A stretch of DNA of 64,000 nt, from contig CAKOHE010000091.1 of NCBI GenBank assembly GCA_934047225.1, forward strand, positions 310,001 through 374,000, written 5' to 3'. The stretch comes from Ypsolopha sequella (lineage: Eukaryota; Arthropoda; Insecta; Lepidoptera; Ypsolophidae). The notes beneath the pieces were generated by a model, which was not told where the DNA came from, ran no database searches, and saw nothing but the letters and a program-made list of their open reading frames with translations. The translations under genes were made by a program, and so were the position numbers. Position 1 is the stretch's first letter. Each line of letters opens with the position of its first letter. Shown here one piece after another: positions 1-11,039 of this stretch.

Positions 1-141
1 GTGAAGCGAGAAGAAGGACGCCTGAGGTAGGCCAGCCTGGACGCGAGTCAACATGTTGTCTTCTCGCTCCACCTCGTCGCTCCGTCCCTCGGTCCGCTGG
101 CCAGCTTCCTTTCGGGTTATTTAGGCTTGTTGTCCGCAACA
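1..141 (-). repeat. BEL/Pao LTR fragment (U3 end of 5' LTR on minus strand)
   Basis: These 141 bases equal the terminal part of the right-hand BEL/Pao LTR at 63857-63997. Base 10 is G, as at 63866 in the right LTR; the left LTR has T at 59133. The LTR ends at CAACA (137-141) and is followed by ATCTA (142-146), the same five bases that precede the left LTR at 58924-58928. On the minus strand this is the start of the 5' LTR (TGTTGCGGAC). The rest of that element lies outside the window on this side. Confidence 0.93.
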
Positions 142-743
142 ATCTACATCAGTAATTTGCCTTATGCGTCTAACAGCGTATGTGGCCGAACTAAGTCTAC
201 CACATAGGGCTTCTATGTAGGGACCCCACTGAAGACGAGAGTCTACCGTAATGCCCAAAAACTTAGTTTCGTTAACTAACTCCAGCTTGGACCCCTGCAA
301 AAGCAAATTACCATCCACTTGAATTACATTTGGTAATGTGAATTTTATACATTTTGTTATTTTTGCGTTTAAAACTAAATTATTTACAGTAAACCAATCA
401 AGCACCAGTGATAAAGTTGTATTCGCGTCGTCAAGGATATCTTTACGTCTATTAACTTTAAAAATAAGTGACTTGTAAAAAGTAAAAAGGGGGATCAATT
501 TACTAAACTTCATTAAGTCAGGAAAGATACCATCATCTACACATTTATTAAAAATTAATGCCAAATAAGGAGCTATTAAATCAATAACAGAACTTATAAC
601 TTTCACAGATAGGCCCTATAAGTCCTCGTTTTTTTTCCCGCTAAGCGATTTAAATGCTTTAATTACAGTTAATGAATTAATATGTTTAAAAGCAAATACA
701 GAAAGACACTGAGGTACGTTATCTATTAAAAGATCCTGATATT
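142..743 (-). pseudogene. Jockey-like non-LTR retrotransposon, reverse transcriptase fragment (middle part)
   Basis: Read on the minus strand, 743 down to 142 encodes the fingers-to-thumb part of a Jockey-type reverse transcriptase: VPQCLSVFAFKHINSL, then IAPYLALIFNKCVDDGIFPD and LMKFSKLIPLF, then a jump to the region after the catalytic site (ANTTLSLVLDWFTVNNL, ITKCIKFTL, FLGITVDSRLQWG, AVRRIRQITDVD). The catalytic F/YADD stretch is absent, so there is an internal deletion at about 480-495; a stop codon also lies near 620. The frame runs into the BEL/Pao target site at 142-146 and matches, without loss, the frame that restarts at 58928. Upstream it abuts a P-like transposase remnant. It cannot encode a working enzyme. 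Confidence 0.85.
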
Positions 744-1254
744 CTAAGACAATAACCTATTTTTATAATGTTTATGCTTATCATAATACATTTGAGCATA
801 TTTTTTCATTGGGTCATCATTTCCCTTGTAGGATATTTTTTCTGACAAAATACGGTTCATTGATCTGCACCAACTATATATTAATATGTTTATAGTTGAA
901 TCTACGAATATTTTTTTAAAATCATCATTGTGGCGATCGCAACAAGACGGAAATATCACAAAAGATTCTATGAACATTTTAATGTTGATCTATTAAAAGA
1001 TCCTGATATTCTAAGACAATAACCTATTTTTATAATGTTTATGCTTATCATAATACATTTGAGCATATTTTTTCATTGGGTCATCATTTCCCTTGTAGGA
1101 TATTTTTTCTGACAAAATACGGTTCATTGATCTGCACCAACTATATATTAATATGTTTATAGTTGAATCTACGAATATTTTTTTAAAATCATCATTGTGG
1201 CGATCGCAACAAGACGGAAATATCACAAAAGATTCTATGAACATTTTAATGTTT
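721..1254. repeat. Tandem duplication, 2 x 267 bp
   Basis: Bases 721-987 and 988-1254 are a near-identical direct duplication with a 267-bp offset. Each copy holds the 3' end of the P-like transposase frame plus about 20 bases of the adjoining Jockey sequence, so the duplication formed after the two elements were already joined. The outer copy leaves a 77-codon repeat of the transposase C-terminus (744-977). Confidence 0.9.
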
Positions 1255-2282
1255 TGCTTGATAAGATTCTTTTTAAGATTGGTTTTCAGAAAAGTGGTTG
1301 TAATCTCTTGGACTTCATTAAAGCTATTGGCTAATTGATTAGAAGGGTAGCAAAGCCATTTTTTATTTTTATTGTATTCTTTGGCCCTTATGTACTCATT
1401 TCCTGCATCCATTTTCTGTGACAATATAGAGGTTCGTTCGACACGCTTGGCACGACTTTATTATTTTACTCAGGCATTTAGATAAAACCCAGCCACACAC
1501 ATACCTTCGCTGTTGATGATCAGATGGATCGGCAACTGTTACGTCATTGTAAAGAACGTCAATCATTTTTTCAGATATTTCAACGTTACCTTCGATTGCC
1601 TTTTTTTCGTAAGTTTCTTTTTCTTTGATAAAAAAATCTAACGTTTGGAGACAGTTATTAAAATCTTCTTCACAATTCGCATTAATAGCTTGTACTGAAC
1701 TAAAATTATTTAATAGAGATGTTTTAAATGCACCTTCGAAAGCACGACAGTTGGGTGAAACATTTGTTACACCCAAACTACGTATATTGCCAAAAAAATT
1801 TTCTACCGGGTCCTGATTCAAGTTCCTTGTAAGAAGGCAATCAAACGACCACTTTTTATGCAAAATGTTCCATATTTCTTGCACTCCTTCTCTAGATTTA
1901 ATACATTTTTTTAGAGATGGGGCAGACGTTTCGACTATACGTAATTTATTGCCTTCTTTTTTTTACAATAAATTTTACATTTTTTAGAAATTGTATACTG
2001 TCCTGCCACAATTTGTGATGCGGAGTGTTTTTTTTTACACCACCTCTATATATTTTTCCATTAACTATATTGAAATTACCGGCGTTTAGACTATCAAACA
2101 GCTTATCTAACAAAAGCACCACCGGAATGAGTTGACGGCATTCTTCTGGCAAATTTTTTCTAGCAGTTAGATGCTCAGTCGCAACGGCCACGCTATGGCT
2201 GAAAACTTCGGATGCCATCTTTACCCGCATTTTCTTTATCTTCTCCGGGTTAACATGCTCTTCTGTCAGTTTATGAAGATAC
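744..2282 (-). pseudogene. P-element-like (THAP9-type) transposase, C-terminal exon, broken
   Basis: The exon starts after a splice acceptor (TTTTCAG, rc at 2283-2289) and continues YLHKLTEEH from the upstream exon at 3738. Recognisable pieces, in order: KLFDSLNAGNFN with a PHHKLWQDSIQFLKN segment (2230-1946), LLTRNLNQDPVENFFGNIRS (about 1830-1780), a CxxC pair in SCQACR (near 1450), and a C-terminal segment IYSWCRSMNRILSEKIS. These match the P-transposase C-terminal region also seen at 45588-46686, and the LNQDPVENFFG motif is typical of the P/THAP9 family. Frameshifts occur at an A-run near 1945-1955 and near 1425-1440. The terminal 267 bp is duplicated. No 3' terminal inverted repeat was found before Jockey sequence begins, so the element is truncated and inactive. 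Confidence 0.85.
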
Positions 2283-3737
2283 CTGAAAAGGATAAATTAA
2301 CTATTACTGTTTGCATAGTAAAACCAGAACAGTAGTTTAACTCACGCCCCGTACGAGACTTAAATACCTACTTTTGCAGGGTTGTCCCTTCTTTTAGTTT
2401 CGTATCATTGTTCGTAGCTAATAAAAAATCAATACTTAAAATGTTGTGAAGCCGATTATGACAAATGAGCTATCAATCGACGATGTAGTGAAACATCCAA
2501 ACATACATACCTACTACAAACAAACATACATTCATATCATACATAATAAACATATAGACACTATAACTCATAAAGAAATCTTACTTGCTTATCTTAATTA
2601 TTGGAAGAAAAAATATTGGCTCCTGAACTTTACTTTAAAAACATGGGCATCGTCATAGGGGGGAAGGGGGTAGCTGTCCCCCCCTAGAGATTCGAAAAAC
2701 TTTCGAGATTTTAATAACAAAGTAGTCGAAAAATTCGCGAGGAACACGAGAAGATTATCTTAAAAACTTAAAATTAGTTTATTTTACCTACAATTTATGT
2801 CATCTTGCCCCCTCTGGCGATGCCTTTGCTTAAAAATCTTTGTGATTGTTATCTAAATTAATCAGTTAAATTCATTAGAGTACATAATAAAATTTAAGTA
2901 TCTAATCAAACATTGGCTCCTAGTCTAAAATTAAAAAATCTTTGCGATTTCAACCATATCAGCTCCACGTTTAAAAACACCTTGAATAATTAACAAACAT
3001 AGCATAGTTATGATCATAGGACCTGTGTTAAATGTGAACAAAGAAAATACGGTTTACATTTCACATTATTATTTATATATACCATCAATTCTTATTCACC
3101 TTTCTTGTTGAGTAGGTATTGAGAAGAACGATAATTCTGGATTTGAGGAATTATTATTGAGGCATCCGAAGACAGCAATATGTTCGATTGCGTACTGTCG
3201 ACATACTTGAATTGGTCGGTGACGCGCGGCGCGCGGCGTGGCGGCTTGTTTGAGAGACTTGACTGAGAGCGACCGCGGCGTGACCCCGACTAGCACCGGC
3301 CTTGCATACCGAGATATTGCTGTTGTGTGCGTACTGTAGTTCGGGCGTACTAGCACGCACACATATTAGCCGCGCGATGTACCTTTGGTTGAAGATAAAC
3401 TACTGTTCTGGTTTTACTATGCTGTTTGTATTGATGGACAAAACACAAACAACACAAAAGTGCATAAATTATAAGTCTTTCAAGCTTAGGTCGAACAGGT
3501 TTCGTTTGTCTAATTACATTGCGATTTGTTTGAAAATACACAAATGTCATTGTCAGTAGACACGTACTGTAAATAAATTATGTATGAACCTACAAAATTT
3601 AAGCTCAATATTTGGGCCGTATATATAAATAGGTATACAAATAATATAAATTTCAGGCCGTATGGCTTATTATATTACATTATGGACAGATAGACGTCTT
3701 TGATGAAACCTTAAAGAGAGAATTTATTGTGACTTAC
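2283..3737 (-). other. Intron of the P-like element, filled with secondary repeats
   Basis: The donor GTAAGT (rc, 3732-3737) and the acceptor at 2283 flank about 1.45 kb of non-coding DNA. It holds a C/G-run block near 2660-2685, and a GC-rich block at 3190-3370 unlike its A+T-rich surroundings, probably a nested insertion. I recognise no gene here. Confidence 0.55.
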
Positions 3738-4003
3738 CTCAGCTCTCCGTAGCTTTTGTCTGCTTCATATAACATTTGAAAATACTCCCACTTTATTATT
3801 TTGGTTTTATTTTGATCATTGAAATCTGTGTACTTCAAGTCTTTTGTTAACAAGTTGTTTCGTAAACCCTTAAGCAGGTGGGGCACATCATATAAGGGAA
3901 TAATTTTTTGTGAGTTAACCATATACATATAACCATAGACGTGCGTGCGACGACGCCCGCCTAACATGCCATCTCTTTTGCACGCGTTGAATTTCGCATG
4001 CAT
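3738..4003 (-). pseudogene. P-element-like transposase, internal exon
   Basis: The minus-strand segment reads IIPLYDVPHLLKGLRNNLL then KIIKWEYFQMLYEADKSYGEL and ends at a GAG/GTAAGT donor. It aligns by eye to FDPPHLLKGIRNNF ... KWEHLQMLYEEDKGEAEI in the second P-like element (47261-48373). DPPHLLKGIRNN is a hallmark of P/THAP9 transposases. The first ~28 residues (MHAKFNACKRDG...) do not match the paralogue and are probably unrelated sequence, so the copy is 5'-truncated and lacks the N-terminal THAP domain and most of the catalytic exon. Confidence 0.8.
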
Positions 4004-4379
4004 TTGCTTGAAGTTGATACAAATGAGAATTACGCGGTAGAGCCACAGATGTAGAAGTATGTTAAAACACCATATAAACTTCTAGATACATGTTGTGAGG
4101 GTACAGTCGCATACACTGAAATTGCAAGTCTATTTGTTATTGTAATTAATATTGATTTAATCTTAATAAAACAGTTCAGTTACGTGTTTCGTCTAAATGG
4201 CTTGTTTTTCACCACTATTAAAAGTTCAATTTATCGACCGGTTTATATAAAAAATGTCATGTTGACACACTGCTCTGTTCCAAAATAAAATTAAACTTTT
4301 AAAAAAAATTGACGTTTTCTCGATGACCGTACATTTTTTTTCCAAAATCTGTGAATACAGAAGTACAATGCTCCAAACG

Positions 4380-5567
4380 TTAGGGCTCGTCTCCAAAAGC
4401 CGTTTTCTTGTATATAGCTATAACGTATCTGCTAGCTGCCATTAGTGCCCCACCTTTATACAGGTTTTGCTTTGCTTTGCTCGTTGTTTTGCTCGTGTTA
4501 TTGTTTTTCAATATCATGTTTGTATAATAGCCAGCTCGTTGTTGAGTCAAGATAGCCTTGTATTTTTCGTTTAGAGTCTGTACGATTACTTTCAAACGTT
4601 CGTCAGTAGGAAATTTTTCTTCCAGCTTAATCATGTCAAATAAAAGAAATTTAAGGTTTTGTATGTCTGTTGAAATCCACGAATCATCCTTTTTTAAGTC
4701 TTTGTTTTTAAATGGAAAGCAAATATTGTATTTATTCGCAATTATATTAATTACGGATGTTGCCAAATTCTCAACGGATCCCTGATTTCTACGCCAAATC
4801 TCGTTCCAGTCAACACTGAGTATCGAGGCGATGAAGTTAGCTCGATTCATTTGAGTGTTATCTCTGATCAGTCTAGTTGCGGGGGTTGCGGGGAGTCGAT
4901 GCCGTACTATTGTCCCGTGTACGCCATAGTGATCGCTTAAGTTTGTTATAACTGGTGACGCGCTCACAAAGTCAGCTGGCAAATTCGAATAGACGTGATC
5001 GAGACTTGTGGAGGACGGTGGCTTCACTCGAGTGGGAAAGTCCACAAAGTTACTCATACCATGGCTGGACAAGAGATCACATAAATATTTTTTGTCGGAA
5101 GAATCTACTAAAACGTCAAGGTTCGCGTCCCCGACCAAAATGCATTCTAGACCTAATTCATTTATTTTAGCAAGCACAGGTTCTAAATGTGTCAGAAATT
5201 GCTTACTTGTAACTTTTACATTTGTTCTGTAGAAGCAGACAATAGTTAGCTTATAGTCTATTAAGTCGATAGCTGATATTTCACAATACATTTTGGTTGA
5301 CAACTGAGTCAATGTTTTGTTTTCAATGCATTTGATGTTATCTTTTACATAAATACAAGAGCCACCATGCTCTTTAATTTTTCTGCAGAAATAAGATGTC
5401 AAACTGAAATTATTAATACTAACAGATTTTAATTCAAAATCGCGGAGCCAGTGCTCAGTTATACATAGAACGTCACAATGGATTAAATCACTCTTCAGTA
5501 AAACTTCTATATGTTGCGTCTTACCGTCTAGTTTAGCAATATTTTGTAGACATACGTGTAATTCGTG
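4380..5567 (-). pseudogene. Jockey-like non-LTR retrotransposon, apurinic-type endonuclease domain (start of ORF2)
   Basis: The minus strand encodes an EEP-superfamily endonuclease: LCITEHWL (near 5465), HGGSCIYVKDNIKC, TIVCFYR, ILVGDANLDVL (metal/catalytic Asp-Asn), a variant FPTRV, and the C-terminal LSDHYGV with catalytic Asp-His. In life this domain nicks the target for target-primed reverse transcription. The frame is open from 5402 to 4380 and continues upstream to about 5567. After about 4490 the protein no longer looks like the Jockey linker and stops at 4380; a P-like element follows. The same lineage continues at 743-142 and 58928-58517, so these are parts of one broken element. Confidence 0.85.
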
Positions 5568-5573
5568 ATAGTC

Positions 5574-5711
5574 GGGGGGTTATGTCCTTTGACATAGAGA
5601 GCAGTGTCATCTGCGAAGAGTGATAGCTGTACCCCGTTTGTGGGGACGGGAATATCGTTTGTGTATAACGAGTAGAGGATAGGGGAGAGAACTGATCCCT
5701 GGGGGACTCAC
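5574..5711 (-). pseudogene. Non-LTR reverse transcriptase catalytic-core fragment
   Basis: Reading 5711 to 5574 on the minus strand gives about 44 residues with QGSVLSPILYSLYTNDIP, then LSLFADDTALYVKG. QGSVLSP is RT motif 4 and FADD is the catalytic motif of Jockey/CR1-type enzymes. It lies upstream, in element orientation, of the endonuclease at 5567-4380, so it is either a rearranged piece of the same lineage or a separate insertion. Its boundaries are sharp and neither end continues in frame. Confidence 0.8.
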
Positions 5712-5854
5712 ATAAAAAGTAATTTAAATTTTTTTCTTAAATAAAATTTAATGTCACAGTATGAGGCTTTTGCAAGCGCAAATTTACTTGCATGATATTA
5801 TTTATATAGCCACTGGATGATTCTTATAATAATTATATTTAAAAAAATGATAAT

Positions 5855-6592
5855 GTGATGACCCCAGCGCCCTCTGGTACGTCCAGTACGTTCAGTGCAA
5901 TCAGTCACCACAGTGCGGCTTGTGGCGAGCCGATGGTGAGTGGTGACACCACAGACCCTACCTCTAGGGGACACTATCACACATGCACTTACACACACAC
6001 ATACACACAGCTTGCGTTAACCAGCCGGCCAAAGTGGGGATGCAAGAGCGGAACCTATACTCCAGGTTGGAAGTGTAAAATGTTACAACGCCGGGGGCAC
6101 TTGACTATATAAGGATCTTGTGCCCCGCAGACTCACCTCTCGACAACCTTAGCTGCTTACATAGTGTTGCCTCCTGGCCGCCTCATGGTGGCTAGATATG
6201 GGGGCCCACAACGGCTATCCTGCTGGATAGTTGTCAAACAGCAAGTCACCATCTGCTATACTTAAATTTGTGAGAGATTTTCGAGGCAGATGTCCGTTAT
6301 CTCACTCCATAGCCCTGTTATCCGGCCCATTTGGCATCCCCTCTTCATAGCCCACTCCAAGTCGCTTCCTCCCTGGCAATAGTTTGGCAACTGTGGGGGA
6401 TTTTCCGTTAGTGTATCTCAATGATACATTAAGGAAGAGGCCTCCATGGATGCAGCCATCGCACATTTATATTAAATGGTACCAAAGGCCTCTTAAATGT
6501 TGACTTCGGTCCCATAAATGCCTTTCAAATGACCAGGGTCCCTATGGGCCCGTGACTGAAAAGTGTACCTACATAATAATAATAATAATAAT
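5855..6592 (+). repeat. Probable 3' end of a non-LTR retrotransposon with (ATA)n tail
   Basis: A block of higher G+C ends in a tail of repeated AAT/ATA units at 6571-6592 just after TGTACCTACATA. A non-coding body followed by a short-period A-rich tail is how many insect non-LTR elements end. The body has ACACAC repeats at 5990-6007. No coding frame was recognised, so the family is unassigned. Confidence 0.5.
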
Positions 6593-6849
6593 TAAATACT
6601 AATACATTAAAAAACATCCCCTTTCCTTTATGCTGTGCCGTAGGAAATTGAAAGATATAAAGTAACACTATGGTTTAACCTTTTATGAAAATAGTGTGGA
6701 AGAATTACAATGTAAACCGATTTTTGTAGACATAGTGGAGACAATAATACTTGTTACTCCTACAATAACATTTTTGATTACAATCATCGTCACTTTCAAT
6801 GCAAATCTTACTTAGACCTCAATCTTCATCATCGTCTAGCTCGCACTCT

Positions 6850-7600
6850 CCCATACTGTCAAAACGGCCGGGATTACCTTAGCACTTGCACATTTCAGTA
6901 CACCGGAGTCCATTTGACTCACATGTACTGTACATGGAGAAGAGCAATTCTTTTTGGAGCATGAGCAGCGACAAAGTTACAAGATAAGCTCTGGTGCACA
7001 AGGGTTGGTACAAGCAACAGGCTCGTATGCACTTCCTACTTTGTTCCATCCAAAATCTGAGGGTGGTGGGTTATTGGGATGCTGAATTACGTCCTGATTT
7101 CACTCAAAACACTGAAGGTGAGCTTTTAGCAATGCCGAATCCAGTGCTGATCTTGTTGGAGGGAGGTTCTCATCTTGTCATTGATTCTGTGTAAAAAACA
7201 ACCATCGCACAGCTCATTATGTCGGTCAGTGTTGATTGGGGATAAAGCTGACAAATTAACGCTTCCAAGTTAGTTTTGACATCTTTAGTGAGTGACAGTG
7301 TGAGCCCTAATTTAGCCAAAGCTTTTAGCAGCGTATTACTTGCGGAATTAAAAGCTTCCCCCCACTTTATTTTACATTTGCCAGCAAATGATCCTGTTGT
7401 CCGATCCATGGTCTGAAGCTTACACCGAGGTCACTACATGTCTTCACTGTGTGACATGCCATCTACTATCACAGCTTTTCCCTGTAGCTCTTCATTTTCT
7501 TCTAAAATATCACGTGTGGTGGAAGCATGATCATATTCGTTTTATTCGGCAGGTATCTCTTGCATTGATTCTGGAGCATCCGTAAGTTTGTATTTAGCTA
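6850..7600 (-). pseudogene. Decayed repeat-family ORF with LPPTRSAL motif and Cys-rich tail
   Basis: The minus strand retains, over several frames: VIVDGM (near 7470), WGEAFNSAS, TNLEALICQLYP (near 7260), LPPTRSALDSALLKAHLQC (near 7150), PPPSDFGWNKVGSAYEPVA (near 7060), and a cysteine-rich end with C-x-C-x-C spacing (6990-6900). This order matches a dispersed family of uncharacterised insect proteins that I recall from genome annotations; its function is not known to me. Stops and frameshifts interrupt every segment. The recognition rests on motif order only. Confidence 0.55.
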
Positions 7601-8595
7601 GACAATGGTGCATACTCCCGTCAACTGCAAACAACGCCTTCGATAGTGCTGAAAACTCGTAGTTGCTTAAATTGTGCCTCAAATCTTTATCAGGTCTGCT
7701 TTTGGAAGCTATCAACAATCTTGAAATAAGAGGTAAATCTGTCTTTTTGGCAAAGGTTTTGTCCTTGATATTTACATGATTGACATTATTTATTATAATA
7801 TTTTATTTATTTAAATTATTTATTATAATATATTAATAATTATAATAATTTATTTAAACTATTAAATAATGTCCAGCATGTAAATATTCACTTGCCATAC
7901 CCCCATACTAACATATTCATGTTAATTTGTTTTAAATATAAAAGTACTTTTTATGAGAATACGGTTGATCCTACATAAAAAGTTGTAATAACCTTTTGTG
8001 TTTAAAATCTGCTTAGCTACATTTATTGTTTCAAACTTTTTCCCGTTATCACAACCGTTACTGATATAAATAGGAAAACGTGTTTGCGACGGCGGCCATC
8101 TTGTTTTTTGCGCGCAGCACCCAAGCGCAACATTTCCAAGAGTGACACCATCGAAATTATGTTTCTCTAAGGTCAAACGAAGAGATTGAGAGTACTTTTA
8201 CACTTGCATCATCAAGGAGCACACGGGAACCTATTTTTGTACATTTGACAGGGGACTATACGAGCACATGGCAGATAGAAAAATAATTGTTCTACAAAGT
8301 GAAAAACTTTAAACTAAGTCTAAATAATATTATTTTACAATATTCATTACACAATAGAAAACCAAGTGTTTTGAAACATGTGAATAGCGTTATAGATTAA
8401 CAATGGTGAGTATAAAATTAAAGATTTGTAATACTACCTGAATAAGATTCTAAATTGGTGGCTGGTAAAGTTTTAGCACAGTAAATACAATGGCTATATA
8501 CAAGTTTATACACTACCAAACTACATGTTCCAAAAGTGCTTCACTTAGTTAATGAGAACTGTGAATTTCTCAACTGTCTGAAGCAACAATATTGT
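7601..8595. other. A+T-rich DNA, no gene seen
   Basis: There is a block of repeated TATTATAATA-type sequence near 7780-7870 and short unrelated open frames. Nothing here has recognisable coding or RNA features. Confidence 0.5.
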
Positions 8596-9530
8596 AGCGA
8601 CGACGCGTTTATGGAAACCCTTCCAGTATTCAGAACCCCAGTACATCTGAGCTGCGGGAGCCTTTAAGCAATTGAACGCTCTGCTTGATGGATTAAATGC
8701 TACCCTGCTTTTAGTTCTGTAATGCGGGAGGCTTTACAAACGCAATTCTAGCGTTATGGATATAAATTCCTACCGTTACTCAGATTAGTGTACCTTGCTT
8801 TTAGTTCTGTAATGCGGGAGGCTTTACAAACGCAGTACTAGCGTTATGGATATAAATTCCTACTGCTACTCAGTCTAAAATTTGGCTTATAGGTTTAACA
8901 GAATACGTTCAGTAAAGATTTATATGTAAACGAGCGAAGATTAAAGAAATAATAATAATTTGAATTGCATAATAAAGATGATGTAATAAAAACTTATGAC
9001 AGTGTAATCATAAAAATTTTAACATTAGGCGAATCAAAAAGTTATTAACTACAAAATTGTCAAGCGTTAGGCACATTCTTGCTTGTTTTTAAATAATTAA
9101 TTCATCTTTTTAGGAGGTTTCCCGGTAGAGATGCGGTTTTTAAATAATTGTTTTCGTGACAAAGCGGTAACGGAACCAATTTAAATAAAAACAAACAACA
9201 TAGACATGCGTATGATATCGCTCTCTCTCTCTCTCCCTCTTTGCACGTGCCGTTTGCGATCTGAGATCGGGGAGCATAGCGCAGAAATTCCTCCCGCGTA
9301 ACAGATCAAGTACTTTTATGCTTTCTAGGGATCTGAGTAGAGGAAGCTTTTTAGTCATCAAGTCTTGATTACTATACCGGAAACAATACCCGAATCCAGA
9401 TCGTTCGCGACTCTGAATACCGGAATGGTTTAAGGTAACTTTCTGTGAATGAATGCTAGTAAACCCTCCCGCAGCTCAGAATTACTGGGGTTCTGAATAC
9501 TGGAAGGGTTTCCATATACGCAGCGACGAC
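8596..9530. mobile_element. Non-autonomous TIR transposon, MULE-like, with 9-bp target duplication
   Basis: The direct repeat AGCGACGAC occurs at 8596-8604 and 9522-9530. Between them (8605-9521, 917 bp) the ends form an inverted repeat of about 65 bp: GCGTTTATGGAAACCCTTCC on the left and its near-complement on the right, including CCCGCAGCTCAG. A 9-bp duplication with long TIRs is characteristic of Mutator-like elements; other superfamilies with 8-9 bp duplications (Merlin, P) cannot be excluded. There is no transposase. The interior carries a 90-bp tandem duplication and a CT microsatellite near 9219-9240. Confidence 0.8.
8701..8880 (+). repeat. Two-copy 90-bp tandem repeat inside the MULE-like element
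   Basis: The units begin at 8701 and 8791, each with TTTTAGTTCTGTAATGCGGG followed by AGGCTTTACAAACGCA. It shares CGGGAG and AAACGC words with the element ends, so it may derive from the subterminal region. Confidence 0.8.
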
Positions 9531-11039
9531 AGCGCCATCTGTTTCTTAAGAACAAGGCGTGAAATCACATAACGCCCTCGTAAACGTTCTATATGTGCAG
9601 TACAAGCTAGTATATCAAGCAGATGCAAAAATAACAGTGGACAAGTATGATGAAAGAATTCACCGGTCTGGGAAGGAACCTCGGTGACCCAATTAGGGGT
9701 GCTAACTTTCTGGATAACTACGCCTTCTTGATGTATGGGAGTTGTCGGTCTATACGCAGTAATACTTAGTCTATGATATAGCTAAATTAATACTGGAGAC
9801 TCGGTAAGTGGTCAGGACCATAGTTCTATGACCCTTTTTTGCAAAATGCGAACAATATTATTTTTGCCCCTATATCTATATGAGGAACAACCCCGAGTCA
9901 GTTAGTAAATAGGAAGCCCGAATTTTCTTTTGAATTTTTCACGGAAAGTGTCATTGTACCTTCATGTCTTACATGATCACTTACAAAGTCTCCAGTATGA
10001 ATTAAGCTATATCAACCAATAGATAATTTTATACATAGCCTATGGGTAATTCCTCATTAGATTTTTTTTTCATGAAAATACGAAATCACAACATAAGCAT
10101 GTTTGAATATGACACTATTTTATTTTGTATTTTCTTTAGATATAGCGACCAACTTATTAATATATCCACAAATTCGATTAAAACTAGATAAAACCTGTAA
10201 TTAAGACGAAATTTGCCTTATTACTCAAATTGTTCGTGCTCAGTTGTTTTCACGTTTTCTCACACTTATTCCACCGACATAAACACAAACACATAAATAC
10301 GTCACACGTTTCTTACACATACAAATAGAATACATTCCTCTTTTCATCAAAGAAATTGCCTCTGACGTTTTTTTTGTAACTCTTATTAAAAACGCATTAG
10401 GAGTGAAATTTGACCAACAGATTGAATTTTAACATAAAGGAGTGCCATTTTAAACGAATGGGTGGAGCTCTTACACACTATTTTACCTTCTCTCTCCTAG
10501 CTGCACATTTCAGATTTGGTTTCTCGTAATGTAAAGGTGTTCCGAAAATACCCTCTGAAAATAAAATTCTCTTGAAAGTTTCACAATAATATTTTTCACA
10601 AATTCCTGATCCCTGTATTTACTATAGTATGTTTTATTAAAGCATTATCATGCGACTATTAAAATAATTTGAATGATTTAATGAATAAACACATCCTTTA
10701 TTGCACACAATTAAATATATTTTATTAAGTACAGGGTTTCAAAGACAATGTTGTTCAAGGGCTGACTTATCACATTAAGCGATTTCCTTCAGACAACCTT
10801 TGGGTGGCGAAGTAATTTATTTAATAATAGAAACAAAACCAATAATGTGAATAAATTAAATCACTTATAAATAAAAGGGCTAAAGTCCGAAATTATGAGC
10901 AAATGGTGAATTTTCAGTGTCAAAATTTTAGCCATGTGCCTTTTAGTGATTTAACTACTTACTTGTATATTGTACATAAATAAACTTGCAAAATATTACT
11001 GTCAATAATAGTACATTATGATACAAGTAAGCTAAGGTG
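9531..11039. other. No gene seen; one imperfect inverted repeat
   Basis: Most of this stretch is A+T-rich without recognisable coding. An inverted repeat pairs GATATAGCTAAATTAATACT (about 9775-9798) with its near-complement at 9990-10012, with about 190 bp between, and may mark a decayed MITE. Confidence 0.5.

Noticed and set aside
3096..3362. GC-rich minus-strand open frame as a gene
   Set aside because: It lies within the P-element intron, overlaps another open frame and lacks motifs; probably a nested repeat.
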